Shown: piece by piece, positions 13,201 through 24,728 of the stretch
Layout: each line of letters begins with the position of its first letter
How positions within the stretch are numbered: position 1 is the first letter of the stretch
NCBI GenBank assembly: GCA_951799445.1
Contig: OX637296.1
Span: 7,750,001 to 7,814,000 of the forward strand
From: Pseudisothecium myosuroides
Lineage: Eukaryota > Streptophyta > Bryopsida > Hypnales > Lembophyllaceae
Reading direction: 5' to 3'
DNA length: 64,000 nucleotides
Program-made: the position numbers and the translations under genes
Notes under the pieces: generated by a model
What the model saw: the letters and a program-made list of their open reading frames with translations, nothing else
The model's database searches: none
Told to the model about the DNA's origin: nothing

Positions 13201-16200
13201 GACTAGAGAAATCCTCTTAGTTATTTGTTAAAATAGAAAAATCTGCAAAAATTGGCAGTTTCCCAGTTTTCGTTTTTAAATCTCAGTGCAGTTGAATGTC
13301 ACAATTTTATGCACCAAAACGTGTAAGTGGTTAGACCTTTTGTCAATTAAGTGGTTTCATTGAATCTTGATCGAACGTCCAGATTTGTGTTATTTAGTTG
13401 GTCAAAGCGCTCACAGAGATGAAAGGGTTATGGATTTAATAATTACATCCTTCTTCCAACTAACTTACGAAAGAGTGACATAATAGCCTTAGCTTGGCGT
13501 GCATTATGAGATGAGAAAGGCATTAGGTGACTATAGCTGTTGGATAAATAAAAGTGGTACGTTTCTATGATATTGACCTAGTTTCACTGTTCAGTCGGTG
13601 TAACTGTATAATTAGCTAGCAATATACTGTATGAATAGTTCGCTATCTGTGCTTTGACGAAAATCTGTCCAGTTTCCAGCACTCTGTTGCTACAGAAACT
13701 AAGATATAGACTCAGCGCTCGAGAATGCTTCGGAGTCTGGAGAGAGATGCTATAATTAATTGGTATAAATGAACAATTTACAGCTGAGATGTTTCTACTG
13801 TTGATAGTTGTCCCAAATGACGTTTGGTGAGAATTATCTTGAACTCTATATCAACGAAGGGGAATGTGAAATATCTCTCTCGATCGGAGGTTAGCTTCTT
13901 GCCAATGGCAGGCCCTGATATGGACTAGTTAGTACTTACTAACGGCTAACATCGATCCGTCCTCTTCGACTCAGCTTGAGCAGTAAACCAGATCGTCTCT
14001 GGCTATTTTATCTATTTTCTGTTAATTCATCGCAAATTCACCAAATTTCTACTACATGGGAACCCTCTTTAAGTCCTCCAGAAGCATACTATCATCTCTG
14101 TATCCAAACAGGAAGCAAATCTTTGAAAGTGAAGAAAAATCCCAGTTCTGGAGGCATACAGTGGACTTCTAAAATCCAACCACTCCGGTGGCTGAAGAGC
14201 TTTAAATCTTTGCAGTTCCACGCTATCCGTTCCTCACAATGTTCAGGATTTCCAGAACGGCTCTAGACCCAGAATTAATCCAAGGAAAGGAAAATGAAGT
14301 GAAGTGAAAGGTTGATGAGTCATTCAGTACTTGGAGTTGGTCGTGATGGAAGAGGCTCCACGACGACGTTGGCTTCCCGGACAGCCTTGCAATGCTCCTT
14401 GTGAAGTTGCTGACATGACGCCTCGTCTCCGACCCTAATCCTCCGCTCTCACAGCTCGAGAGCTGCACCAGCAATTAATAAATCAGCAATGCCACAATTA
14501 GAGTCTCAAATCTCACATGAATGGAAAATAATGTTAACCTTACGTTTGCTCCTGAAGACCAGATACATGTTTGTTCAATTATCTGTCACCGTCCCACATG
14601 TGCTCAATATTATCAGAAGCCTTAGCTTTTCTTCCCACCGATGAAGCCTCAAATTGACCGCTCAATAGTGACTGACATGACACTCCATGAATTAGTGCGG
14701 TCCCTAAGTGTATTTCTTGGATAGATTCTTACGTCTGACCTACTTACTAATCCAAATTGGCCCGTGGAATGCACCAGCACTAATTGGTCTCGAAAACCTC
14801 TGTCATAATTAAATCGTTTGGAGAGTCTTAGTGGACAAAATTCGGGTCGGGTTGTATTGGCCGGGTTGTGTAATGCGTTTTCAATGATCAGGCTTAACTT
14901 CCTTCTTTGCAAATTGAGCATTGGAGCATTGGAGTCCTAGCATCAAATTTCATTGCAAGCCTGCTAATTAATTAAGCAATCACACTAATCATCCTCAAGA
15001 CTGAGTCGCCGACTTGCGTTGCAAATCTACAAGTCTACAACGGGACAAGTCTGCAACATTAACTGTCTAAGTTTAGACGTACTGTATATGATTTCCCTCA
15101 GATAACTTAATATATTGGCTTCTGGACGGTTTCCCCAATTAGAATATTATATAATCTTCACTAATGATAGCTTGTAGTACCGGTTTGAAGTTATTGATTA
15201 ACAGTACTTGACATTAGAAATATGCATATCACTCTCTCGAAGTACTTGGTTTGGCTTGGGAGGGGATGGTTACAAAAGAAGCCGTGGATTGTAAAACACG
15301 ACACGATTAATTCTTTCCTGGTCACTTCTGATCATTCAAGCCTCCGAAGGCTACCATTAATTCACAAGAAGGGAGCTCTACACACAGACAGCCGGTTTGC
15401 TGACTTTGGTCTCAGTCTTGAAAGCTACTCAAACGGTTTCTTGTAAACGTTCGCCTCCCGAAATATATTATTGCAAATATCCAGATGCCTTCTGACTATA
15501 ATATAATATTCTAGGCTGCTACTTTCACTACTCTACTGATTCATTGGTGATAATTTCTCCCCCGCCCTTACGTAAGTCTCTTAAAAACGTAAGTCTCTTG
15601 AAAACCTCTTCAGAATTTGCGTTTTAAACTCGACTCGTACGTAAGAATTATTTAATTAATCAGAAGCGTCTCAAGATCCGATCCTTGCAAGACACTGCAT
15701 GTTACATTTGGTGTCACGAAGTTAGAGCCTGGTAATAGAACGTCAGAAGTGGCTACGGTTCGAAAACCAAAACCAACAGCAATCACAAAAGCCAGGGATC
15801 CAAGCTAGAGAGGACTCCAAGGGAGACAGTTCGCTACCAGGTCTCTCATGCCCTTAATATCCTCAAGCTGCAACCTTCGTCGATTTCCAGCACTCGATTC
15901 TAAGCTCCGAAACTTTCCCGCAACACAGGGGGAAGCTTCAATTATGAATTAAACCATCACCGGCCTGAAACTCCCTGCAAGAGTGCCACAACCAGCAAAA
16001 ACACAAACCGTATCAACATCATACTCACAATGCACCCAGCAAAGGTTTCTTCAGTGCAAAACTCCAGGAACATAATTCTGTACGTAACTCTGTAAGCTAG
16101 CTGTTTGATCGATCTTATTCCCCAACAACATTGCAAGCTAGCACTAAACTTGACGATTCGATCTTAGCGTCACCCAAGGAGCGCCCCAGTTGCAGAGGCC

Positions 16201-16714
16201 AATGTATATATAGCAACCGTACCAACCGATCAAATGCGTTTAGTCGGCAGCCGTTCTCGTACTACGACTCTGTCTCGTATGAGATCAACAGCAAAACGAA
16301 GGCAAAATAAAAACAAGAGACTGGGCCACCACAGAGAAGCTCCATCCCTTCCTCTGCTCCCATCTAGCTAGCCCAGTGCGCTTTGCTCTCGTTTTCCCAG
16401 GAGTGAGATGTGTGCAAGGACGTGCTTTCTCGCTTGTGGTGCAGGGCAGGAATGTGACTGCAAGGTGCCGGTACCTCTCACTCCGATCCATCGCTGGATG
16501 GGACACCCAAGCCTACCTAGCTAGCTACCTGCCACTGAGACTTGAGGTTGGGTTCAACGTTTGGTTGGTCCGGTTGAGGAGGTCGGCTGCTGCTGGATTG
16601 GTTCGAGCCCGTGGAGTAAGTTTCTGGCATGGAGTGTGGGTATCCCGCCCGGCTTTGCTTCGTCGACTTCATGACTTGATGGGGTGCCCGATCGACACCT
16701 ACTTCTTCACTCAT
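7262..16714 (-). CDS. bHLH transcription factor, bHLH010/089/091-EAT1 group
   Basis: Seven exons (minus strand): 16714-16529, 14462-14331, 12735-12304, 10674-10341, 9464-9094, 8409-7936, 7342-7262; 669 codons plus TGA. All introns are phase 0 except intron 4 (phase 1), which has a GC donor (CAG|GCAAGC). The bHLH domain (residues ~455-525) spans exons 5 and 6: basic region NHFATERQRRE keeps the H-E-R DNA-contact residues, and helix 2 contains DRASIVADAIEYVKEL. The C-terminal segment (LRSSWLQR, VDVRIVHDEVTIK, FLFNTK|ILEGPS) matches the conserved ACT-like tail of this group. Residues 210-300 are glutamine-rich, typical of activation regions. Angiosperm members regulate tapetum and pollen development and moss members sporophyte development (family knowledge); nuclear action is inferred. 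Exons 3-7 are secure. Exons 1-2 rest on frame and splice sites and need transcript support. Confidence 0.85.
7545..7790. repeat. Dispersed repeat in the last bHLH intron
   Basis: Within intron 6, a stretch with 'TTTTGGACGTTCACA', AGTTATGAATTTTATGAAGT, 'GTAGTGGTCA', 'CAAAATGTAC' and 'CCTACCTTACTTTG' follows the same order as sequence at 41445-41660. It is therefore an interspersed repeat of unknown class inserted in an intron. Confidence 0.45.
9889..9957. repeat. Intronic hairpin, 16-bp perfect stem
   Basis: GAAACGGAGTTTACCA at 9889-9904 is the exact inverse of TGGTAAACTCCGTTTC at 9942-9957, with a 37-nt loop; a third GGTAAACTC lies just downstream at ~9969. It lies in intron 4 of the bHLH gene. 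It could be a small MITE remnant or an RNA hairpin. Confidence 0.6.
11636..12235. repeat. Degenerate minisatellite in bHLH intron 3
   Basis: About nine units of 50-80 bp recur, each built as CCTGTTTCA / GTGCACCAAAGTTGTGTCA / TATTTACGTGAAGTTTTAA / ATTGG. Unit length and sequence vary, so the array is old or subject to conversion. No coding potential. Confidence 0.65.
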
Positions 16715-16932
16715 GGGCTCCCACCTGCCGTTCGGGTCATATTCGGGAAACTGGCGTCAGTGCTTCTATCGTGAGCTAGCCAGGACCTACAGCGATGGTG
16801 GAGATCGGAGGGAGAGGGATGTGTAAGGTTGCTAAACGGATCGGAGCCAATTTGGTTTACATGGAAAGTTTGAAAGATCACCCAAAATAGTGCCAATTTT
16901 AACAAAATTGGCAATTGCTGCTCAGGATCCAT
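16711..16932 (-). other. Possible upstream ORF overlapping the bHLH start
   Basis: A 73-codon frame starting at ATG 16932 ends in TGA that shares bases with the proposed bHLH start codon (ATGA). If both lie on one transcript it would act as an overlapping uORF that lowers initiation at the main ATG. Its composition gives no domain. The transcription start is not known, so this is conditional. Confidence 0.3.
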
Positions 16933-17412
16933 TAGCAGGCCTCATAATCTCATATACTGTACATTGGCCGCTATTATAAACTTATGAAGGAGTTGACTAA
17001 TGAGATTATCCAATTTAAGTTCACAAATCACGACCTTTAATTTCTCCTATAGTCTGAGTTTATTGTTATATGCCAAACTCCATCACCCACCACAATCAGA
17101 ATTCCTGTACCTGGCATCTTGCTGTAGTTGATGCTACACTATCAATTCAAGCACATGAAAACCTAGGGGAGACGCCAACAGCCATGTCATAACATGTCAA
17201 ACTCTCACTTTAGGGAGGATGTTTATGTAAAGCATCATATTTTGGTGTCAACTAAACTTTAAAGTTAGAATGACAAACTATATTGTGTATACTTTGCATG
17301 CACTCATCTTCAACATACAACCATCAACGATTTATAGGCTCTTCTTGAAAATTGAAAATTGAACTTGATACTACATAAACTTGTGCAATTCTATGCAAAG
17401 TTGTACATTTCA
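16715..17412 (-). promoter_or_regulatory. Upstream region of the bHLH gene
   Basis: About 700 bases separate the proposed start codon from the first transposon (TTAA at 17413). I see no diagnostic TATA element at a convincing distance. The nested transposon block caps the promoter at this side. Confidence 0.35.
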
Positions 17413-17695
17413 TTAACCCCTAAAGTCCCATTGTCCCCTGAGGGGACAAAATGCATCTTGGACAGGTTCCTACAGTCTCAATATTTGTTGTGATTTTCTG
17501 AATATTTTTGTGAAGGTAGAAAAACACATTAGCTTTTTGAAAATATAATTTTCATTTCAATCGATGCCTAGGGGCAAAAGTTATGGCATAAAAAATCCTT
17601 TTTTAGTTCATCGGGCAGAAAAAAACTTTAAATAAAAAAATTGAAAAATTGATTTATAATTTTAAAAAATTGATTATAATTTTACAAACATGGAA

Positions 17696-17951
17696 TGTTA
17701 CGGATCGGCTTGACCAAGAAGTCGATGCTCTACTTAGATTGCATTCAAAGCAAACCAACACTAAATAACCACCAAGTTACAATAATGACAATGAGAATCA
17801 CACTTACACATTGTATCCAAAATCATATTATCTTCATTACACAAAATGTCAAGTGAGGAACAAGCCTCCTCACTTGACTATTAAAGGGAAGGGAGAGGCC
17901 AACTAACTCAACCGTTACAACCGTTCCCTTGTTACGAACGGGTTCGTAACA
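17696..17951 (-). repeat. Chromovirus 3' LTR (256 bp)
   Basis: It starts TGTTACGG and ends CGTAACA on the plus strand, a perfect 7-bp terminal inversion. It differs from the other LTR at five positions by eye alignment with no indels. Confidence 0.93.
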
Positions 17952-17965
17952 TTACCCCCCCTTCT
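17952..17965 (-). promoter_or_regulatory. Polypurine tract
   Basis: The minus strand reads AGAAGGGGGGGTAA directly before the 3' LTR, the expected plus-strand priming site for reverse transcription. Confidence 0.8.
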
Positions 17966-18049
17966 AGGTTGGGGCCCCGGTGCCGTTGGATGGAGTTTAT
18001 GAAAATCAGCAATCGCCTCCGGTGTGTTTTCAAGATTGTCCGCCGGCTC

Positions 18050-21000
18050 CTACGAATTCTCCTCCGGGCCATAGTCCTCCCATGACACCAAGTAGTGGAG
18101 TTTTTTCCAACGACCGAATAAACATGAATCAATAACTTTGTGCACCTCCCACTCCACATCTCCAATTGGGGTAATAATCGGTGGAGGTGGTATGCGGCGA
18201 CGTCCGGGAATGGTATCCTCACGGTATTTTTCAAGTAGAGAAACATGGAAAACATTATGAATACGCAATGTCTTAGGTAGTTTTAACCGGTAAACGAGAT
18301 CGGAGAGTTTAGCTATTATTGAAAACGGTCCAAGAAACTTAGAAGCTAATTTATGAGAGGGCTCTGTAGTTGCAATATTTTCATGGCGCAAGAGGACTTT
18401 GTCACCTGGTTGAAAGGTCGGTTGTAGTTGTACCCCTCGGTCGTAATTTCGCTTAGCTTGTTTCCCCGCAATCAAAATCATAGTTTTGAGTTCCTCATGA
18501 ACTTGTTGTAGATGTCGAACCCGGTCCTCGGCCGCTGGAACAGTGGATGTTGTAGGTATAGAAAACGATAATGCCGGGTGGTAACCGTACGTGACATAGA
18601 ACGGAGAGAACCCTGTTGCCGAATGGCAGGCGTTGTTATAGGCAAATTCGGCTAATGGCAATAGATCCGCCCAATTATCTTGACGCTTTGTCATGAACAT
18701 TCGAAGAAATTGTTCAATTACTTGATTCACCCTCTCCGTTTGGCCATCCCCTTGGGGATGAAAAGCTGTCGTTGGTGATGGCTGGATCTTAAGGAGTTCA
18801 CATAGTCTACGCATAAATTTTGACACAAAAACGGAGCCCCTGTCTGATATGACCTCCTCCGGCATGCCATGATATTTCCATACATTATTTAAATTTAACG
18901 ATACAGTGTCATTGGAGTCAATGGTCTCCTTTGTAGGTACAAAATGAGCTAGTTTAGTATTCTTATCAACAACCACTAGGATAGAGTCATACCCTTTGCT
19001 TTGGGATAGTTTAACGATGAAGTCCGTAGAAACCCGCTTCCATGGAGCATGAGCGGCTGGAACCGGTTGTAGTAGGCCATATCGAGGATGACGTGTTGAT
19101 TTTGACCTCTGGCACAAATCGCACCCATCAATATATTGATGCACATAACGACGAACAGTAGGCCAATAAAAAATTCTAGTTACCAATTCTAAAGTTTTAG
19201 CCCGGCCTTGATGTCCCGCGGCGGGAGCGTCATGCCTCGATCGCAATATTTGTCGCCGAAGTTCGTCATCATTTGGCACATATATCATGTCTTTGAACCG
19301 AAGAATTCCATCTGTGAGGTTGTATTCTTGAAACCGTCGACGGATGTCATGCGGGCTCTTTTTTAATCCCCCTTTTAGAATTGCCAATAGTGGTTGCAAT
19401 GCGGGGTCTTCGTCAATGCATAGTTTTATTTGTTCTAGAATTTGAGCATCGCTCCAAACGGGGTCACAGTCCTCCAATGATGCCAAACGTAGAAGGGGGC
19501 GATTCTCTTCATGTCGGCCTTCCATGAGATCAACCCTTCTTGAGAGGGCATCTGCACGCCCATTTAATGAACCCGGCCGATGTTGGATATCAAAGTCAAA
19601 CGCGGATAAGAATTCTGACCATCGAGCTTGTCTTCTATTTAATTGCTTCGTAGTCATAAAGTACTCCAAATTTTTATGATCCGAAATTACACGGACTTGA
19701 TGAGGTGACCCCTCTAAATACACCCGCCAATCCTGGAAAGCTAAAATAATACTTAGGAGTTCTTTGTCATAAATGTCGTAGTTCTGTTCAGCGGGAGACA
19801 TTTTAGAACTCCTGTATGCACACGGATGTAAGTGACCGTCATCCCCGTGCTGCGAAAGAATTGCACCTGTTGCCATGTCTAACGCATCCGTTTCAACTAT
19901 AAAAGGCCGTGCAAAGTCTGGATGGAATAGTACCGGTGCTTGAAGAAATCTTGATCGTAGGTCGATGAATGCTTGACTTGCTTGTAGGTCCCATTCAAAT
20001 TGTTTGTTCTTTTGAGTTAGAATAGTGAGAGGAATGGTAATCTTGGAATAATCACATATAAATCGGCAGTAAAAATTCGCAAATCCAAGGAAGGCTTGAA
20101 TTTCCTTAACCGAGGTTGGAACGGGCCAATCTTTAATAGTTTGCACCTTGTCTGGACACATTTCAAGTCCTTTAGCCGAGACAATCATTCCCAAAAATTC
20201 AACGGAATGCTGATGGAATTGACATTTGGATTCTTTAGCATATAGTCCATGTTCTTGTAATCTTTGTAATACGTCCCTTACCACTTGCCGATGCTCTTCA
20301 AGATTCTTTGAAAAAATTAAGATGTCATCCAAGTATATAACAACAGATATGTCCAAAAGGTCCTTAAAAATATCTTGCATTAACGATTGAAATTGTGCAG
20401 GGGCATTAGTCAACCCAAACGGCATAACTAAATATTCAAATAATCCGTACCGCGTTTTAAAAGCCGTTTTGAATTCGTGGCCCACAGCCATACGAAGTCG
20501 ATGATAGGCTTGTCGAATGTCCAATTTGGAGAAAATCGTAGCCCCTACCAACCGGTCAGTGAGCTCTGGGATAAGGGGTAGGGGATAGCGGTTCTGCACG
20601 GTAACCTTGTTGAGATTCCGGTAATCTATATAAACCCGAATTGAACCGTCCTTTTTCCGAGCGAACACAATAGGTGCTGAAACAGGACACTTGGATCTTC
20701 GAATCCAGCCCTTGCCTAAATTCTCGTCTAATTACCTCCGTAGCTCCTCCAGCTCCACCGGGGACATTGGCTGCAACCTAGTGTTACGGGGCTCTTGTCC
20801 TTCTTTAAATTCAATCTTCATATCACAAGTCCTATGGGCTGGCAACTCATTGGATGCCACCTCACTGAAAGCTGCTTTTAAATCATGATATTCTTTTGGA
20901 ATAGAAGAAGATAGTGGAGTATCTACCTTGGAAATCTCGAGTGCATAAATTTCTGCCTCCTTTGCCGAAAGATGAAAAGCTGCCTCAAAAACCAATGCAT

Positions 21001-21795
21001 GCTTTGGAGCAATTAATTTTGAAAGTTGTTTTTCTGCCTTGAAATTCAACTCATGTTGTCCTTGAGCTCGCACCTAAAAATTCCGTCCTTGATTGGAATC
21101 CCCCGTGCCCAAAACCTCCATATTTGTGAATTGGAAACTTCCGTGGCACTCCATAGCTTTGCAATTTCCTTTTTCTCCTTGCACCTCATGCCCCATGCAC
21201 CAAGCCTGACAATATGGGGAATCAAATACCACACTTCTTTGAGACCACCGAATAGTCGGGTCATGACGGATTAACCATGGAATGCCTAAAATGCATGGAT
21301 ACTTGCCTGTATTCGTGACATCTGCTACCAATCTTTCACGATGATCTCCAATGATAACCTCTACAATAGCCTCGTGGGTTATAAGCCCGGAGCTGATCAT
21401 TCGGCCATCAATCACCCTAACTTCACGCGGCACCGGCTTTAGTTGCAGCTCCGCATTACATTGTTCCGCAAACTTGGGATGCATGAATATTCCTGTGGCT
21501 CCCGAATCCACTAACGTGAGACCTGGGACGGAATTGAGCTGTGCATCCAACGTCACATGCGCACTAGGGTCAATAGTGGCACGTAAGCACAACGGATCTA
21601 ATCCGCAATTTACCTCCTTCGAAACCTCGACATCCGTATTCGACCATATGTTACTCCATTGTAAATTCTACCAAGCGGCCGACTCAAGAGGCCGCTCCAC
21701 CATATTGCCCACCTTCCTTGTTGCGTCCAACGTGGGTGTCTTGTGGATGATGGCAGCGGCAGTTTGCACAGTGCCCGGGTACTGAAAATTTTCCT
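18050..21795 (-). pseudogene. Chromovirus pol (PR-RT-RNaseH-IN-chromodomain), broken
   Basis: One reading frame carries all pol domains. Protease: VDSGATG near 21508. Reverse transcriptase: VMPFGLTNAP and IYLDDILIFSK (YLDD near 20335). RNase H: VETDALDMATGAILSQ. Integrase: an HHCC zinc finger ending CDLCQRSK, then STDFIVKL, SDRGSVF and FHPQGDGQTERVNQ. Chromodomain: EWEVHKVIDS to LVSWEDYGPEEN near 18140-18052. The frame is interrupted by stops at 21668-21670, 21074-21076, 20732-20734 and 18050-18052; the last replaces the conserved tryptophan after PEEN/S in the chromodomain, and 20732 is a TAA where the family has a sense codon. Pol lies in the -1 frame relative to gag. Normally these proteins copy RNA to DNA and integrate it; this copy cannot make the full polyprotein. 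Confidence 0.9.
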
Positions 21796-22884
21796 TCAGT
21801 CCCGGGCTTTCTCTTTTCCCAAAGAGGTGCCTTCCGCTTCAATGGTGGCAGAGATCGACGAGGGCTTTGAGGGATTCGTGGGGCAACGCGATCGAATATG
21901 ACCTATTCCACCGCAACCCCAACAACGTCCTTGGCGTTGATATTCTTGCCGTTTCACCGCCGTTTTTGCCAAGGCTGTAGAAGGAGTACGCATCGCTCCA
22001 AGCTCCATCGGCACCGGCCCGGAGGTATTCGAGTTAGATTGTACCTTCCCCAGTGCATCTCGTGGCAAAGTTGTTGGGGAGCGGAAACTTGAAGTCTCAA
22101 AAAGTGAACGGCGGTTTTGACACCGACCCCATAATCTCTCATCGATTCGGGATGACATTGCCATCCAATCTTGTAGCCGGCGTGGTTGAGTCTCCGCCGT
22201 CGCCACCGAATCCAAAATCTCATGCTTGAGTCCTCCACGAAAGCGAGCTACCAAACTGGATTCATTCCAATCGAGTAGCGCCGCGCATTCATTAAACATA
22301 GAAATATAATTCGCGACTGACCCAGTTTGTCGAAGCTTCCCAATGCGATCCTCCGCATTGCTCCGACGGTCAATATCCCCATATACGGAAATCACGGACT
22401 CCCGAAAAGCTTGGTAATCGCCCAATAACTCGTGATCACGCTCCTCGTCCAAAGCTTGGAGAAGAGGCATAGCCCAATTTTGTGCCGCTCCAGTCATATA
22501 CGAAAGCGCATAAGCTACCTTATCTGCATTAGAGCTATAAGTGCGCGGTTTACCTCGAAATACAAGACGGAGTTGTGCAAACCACCGGTAAACTTCATTT
22601 CCCTTCTTTCCGGAAAATTTTTCCGGTTCCGCTACCTTCGATTCTTTGAGTTCCACATTGGATTCCGCACACCTCCCTCCTAACACCCCTCCGCTATTGG
22701 AGACGGGAGAGACCACCGGTCATGGTCCTTGCGCTGCTCGACTCGAAATCTCTTGTATCAATTGAGGAAGTGTGGCTTGGAACACACTTTGGATTTGTTG
22801 TTGGATGAAGGCCGCCCACTCCGACCCCATCCCATCCGGCATCAATTCTTCCCCCGGTTGGACCACCGGTGGTACTTGATCCAT
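21796..22884 (-). pseudogene. Chromovirus gag, broken
   Basis: The frame opens at ATG 22884 and is cut by TGA at 22720-22722, then continues to TGA at 21796. A retrotransposon capsid region (YRWFAQLRLVF, WAMPLLQAL, YISMFNECAALLDW) is followed by one CCHC zinc knuckle, CWGCGGIGHIRSRC, near 21890. Gag packages element RNA. The single early stop leaves most of the capsid frame open. Confidence 0.85.
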
Positions 22885-23017
22885 CGAAGGAGATTAGGGT
22901 TCCGAATTAAGTAATCCTACAAACTCTCTCATGGTAACGGCCGTTGTCCAAAGCCATCAAAGCACCTTCAACATGGGAATCCGAATTAGAGCATGGACTT
23001 TGCATGACTTGACATTA

Positions 23018-23273
23018 TGTTACGGATCGGCTTGACCAAGAAGTCGATGCTCTACTTAGATTTCATTCAAAGCAAACCAACACTAAATCACCACCAAGTT
23101 ACAATAATGACAATGAGAATCACACTTACACATTGTATCCAAAACCATATTATCTTCATTACACAAAATGTCAAGTGAGGAACAAGCCTCCTCACTTGAC
23201 TATTAAAGGGAAGGGAGAGGCCAACTAACCCAACCGTTACAACCGTTCCCTTGTTACGAACGGGTTCGTAATA
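23018..23273 (-). repeat. Chromovirus 5' LTR (256 bp)
   Basis: This is the partner of the 17696-17951 LTR. Its outer end has CGTAATA in place of CGTAACA, so one terminal base has mutated. Five differences in 256 positions suggest a fairly recent insertion compared with the surrounding decayed repeats. Confidence 0.92.
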
Positions 23274-23545
23274 TGGAAAGCTTTGATTTATTCCATTTGG
23301 ATTTGTTATGTGAAAGTTATGGACAATCTTGTTTTTCAGGCAATTAGAGCATCTTCTTGAAAAAATAACTTGTAGAATTCATTTTTCACTTGAGCAATTT
23401 TTACGATTTTTCAAAAAAAAAAGTTTCACAAGTTTAAGATTTCATACTAAAAAAATCTCACCATTATGATTAGTGTATTTCAATTCCATCTTAGTTATTA
23501 ACAATTTAGTTTTTCCTTCAATCTTGAGAACCTACTTCTACTTAA

Positions 23546-24280
23546 GGGTGAATGCAAGAAACACCTGCCGATTTTGTTGCGTTTTTACTATACTCATGAT
23601 TTTTCTTCTGGAATACTATAAAATTAGAAAAATCATTTTTAAAAAACAAATAAAATATGGCTAACGTATACACTTTTAAGATGAAGGTAACCACCAAAGG
23701 AAATGCATAGAAAAATTCTTTAAGCTAGAGAACTAGAAAAGTGCCAAATCTCAAGAAAATGGATATTTTGATGTATAAATTAGTTAAAAATAGGAAACAG
23801 AAGTAAATATATAAAATAAAAATTGGCCATTTGTAACAACTCTATGGAGATGGTCATTCAGCCAAAAAAACTCCATAATAATATTTTATGTGTTTCAAAA
23901 TGCAAGCAGAAAGAAGCACACTTTGTAGACTTCCACACCATATACAATTAATTATTTTTTATACTTCCTTTAAACGGTAGCTACAAGTCTACTAGAAGAC
24001 CATGCCCTCCAAATTTCAACTCAACATTTGTTTTCTGGATACTAAATAGTACTAAAAACCTCCAAATTGACAAGTGTGACATAAAATTGGGGCTATTTTT
24101 GGATAGTAAACTATTTTTGAAAATTACCAAAAAATTATGTAAGGTGTATACTGATAGTTATGAGTACCTTGCATATAAATCTTGAATCATTTACAGCCAA
24201 AACGCAAAACTTATAACCAAAAAACGAATCAAAACGCGAGGTATGACGCAAAATAGTACAGGTGTTTCTTGCATTCACCC
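23546..24280. mobile_element. Element K: 735-bp TTAA element with GGG ends
   Basis: TTAA at 23542-23545 and 24281-24284 bound a perfect inverted repeat of 22 bp that begins GGGTGAATGCAAGAAACACC. The host A1 has a single TTAA at this point in the other family A copies, so a 4-bp TTAA duplication is shown directly. The interior is AT-rich and non-coding. Its ends start GGG rather than CCC, so it is a separate family. Confidence 0.85.
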
Positions 24281-24728
24281 TTAAGAATTTTTTAATGAGT
24301 GAAAACTAAGTGTTTTTTTGTTTTCTTAATTTTCTAGACTCTCAACTCAAATCTTTATTATATAAAATTAGAAATTCAAAATCAATAGAGCAAAAAATTT
24401 AAGTTATGAAGGTTCAAAGCCAAACAATGTAGTTGAGCAAGGTGCAAAAAAACTTGTTTCTTTCACTTTAAATGCAAATATCTTGCAATCTACCTTGTCA
24501 AAGTTTTTGAAATTTCTTCCACACATTTTTACACTAGTATAGTACAATTGTATAAGATCCTATGGTTAGATATGCAAAAAGAAAATTTTAAAATTTTAAA
24601 ATTTCTTTTTACCATAGAAATGGTAGTTTTGAGTGTTTTTTGATGGAAAAGAGGCCTAGGAACTTTAGAGGTTAATAGCAAGAAAATATACAACAAAGCC
24701 AAATGAGAAACTATGTACAAATACATAC

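Larger units (their letters stand above)
17691..23278 (-). mobile_element. Ty3/gypsy chromovirus LTR retrotransposon
   Basis: The element runs 17696-23273, bounded by the 5-bp duplication TGGAA (17691-17695, 23274-23278). Its 256-bp LTRs flank gag and a protease-RT-RNase H-integrase-chromodomain pol, all on the minus strand. A polypurine tract abuts the 3' LTR. I find no initiator-Met primer site after the 5' LTR. Several in-frame stops show the copy is dead. The same TGGAA|AGCTTTG junction is intact in other family A copies, which confirms the target site. Phrases such as NRRQARWSEFLS in RNase H resemble fungal and moss chromoviruses more than typical seed-plant clades. Confidence 0.93.
17417..24671 (-). 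mobile_element. Family A TTAA element A1, hosting two insertions
   Basis: TTAA at 17413-17416 and 24672-24675 flank CCCCTAAAGTCCC and CTTTAGAGG ends. Interior blocks match the other family A copies read in reverse. It is split by a chromovirus (17696-23273, TGGAA duplicated) and by element K (23546-24280, TTAA duplicated). Removing both with one duplication each leaves 933 bp, the family length. It is non-coding, hence non-autonomous. Confidence 0.85.

Noticed and set aside
14223..14330. Continuation of the exon 2 frame to 14223
   Set aside because: A donor CAA|GTACTG at 14331 joins in phase with exon 3; the extension is AT-rich and ends without an in-phase partner.
16201..16260. GTATATATAG on the plus strand as a promoter for a plus-strand gene
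   Set aside because: It lies in bHLH intron 1 and no supported plus-strand gene follows.
16600..16630. GGTTCGAGCCC as part of a tRNA
   Set aside because: No acceptor stem or D-arm can be drawn around it.
16376..16774. 132-codon plus-strand frame near the bHLH 5' end
   Set aside because: Overlaps proposed exon 1 on the other strand; no family recognised and no splice context.
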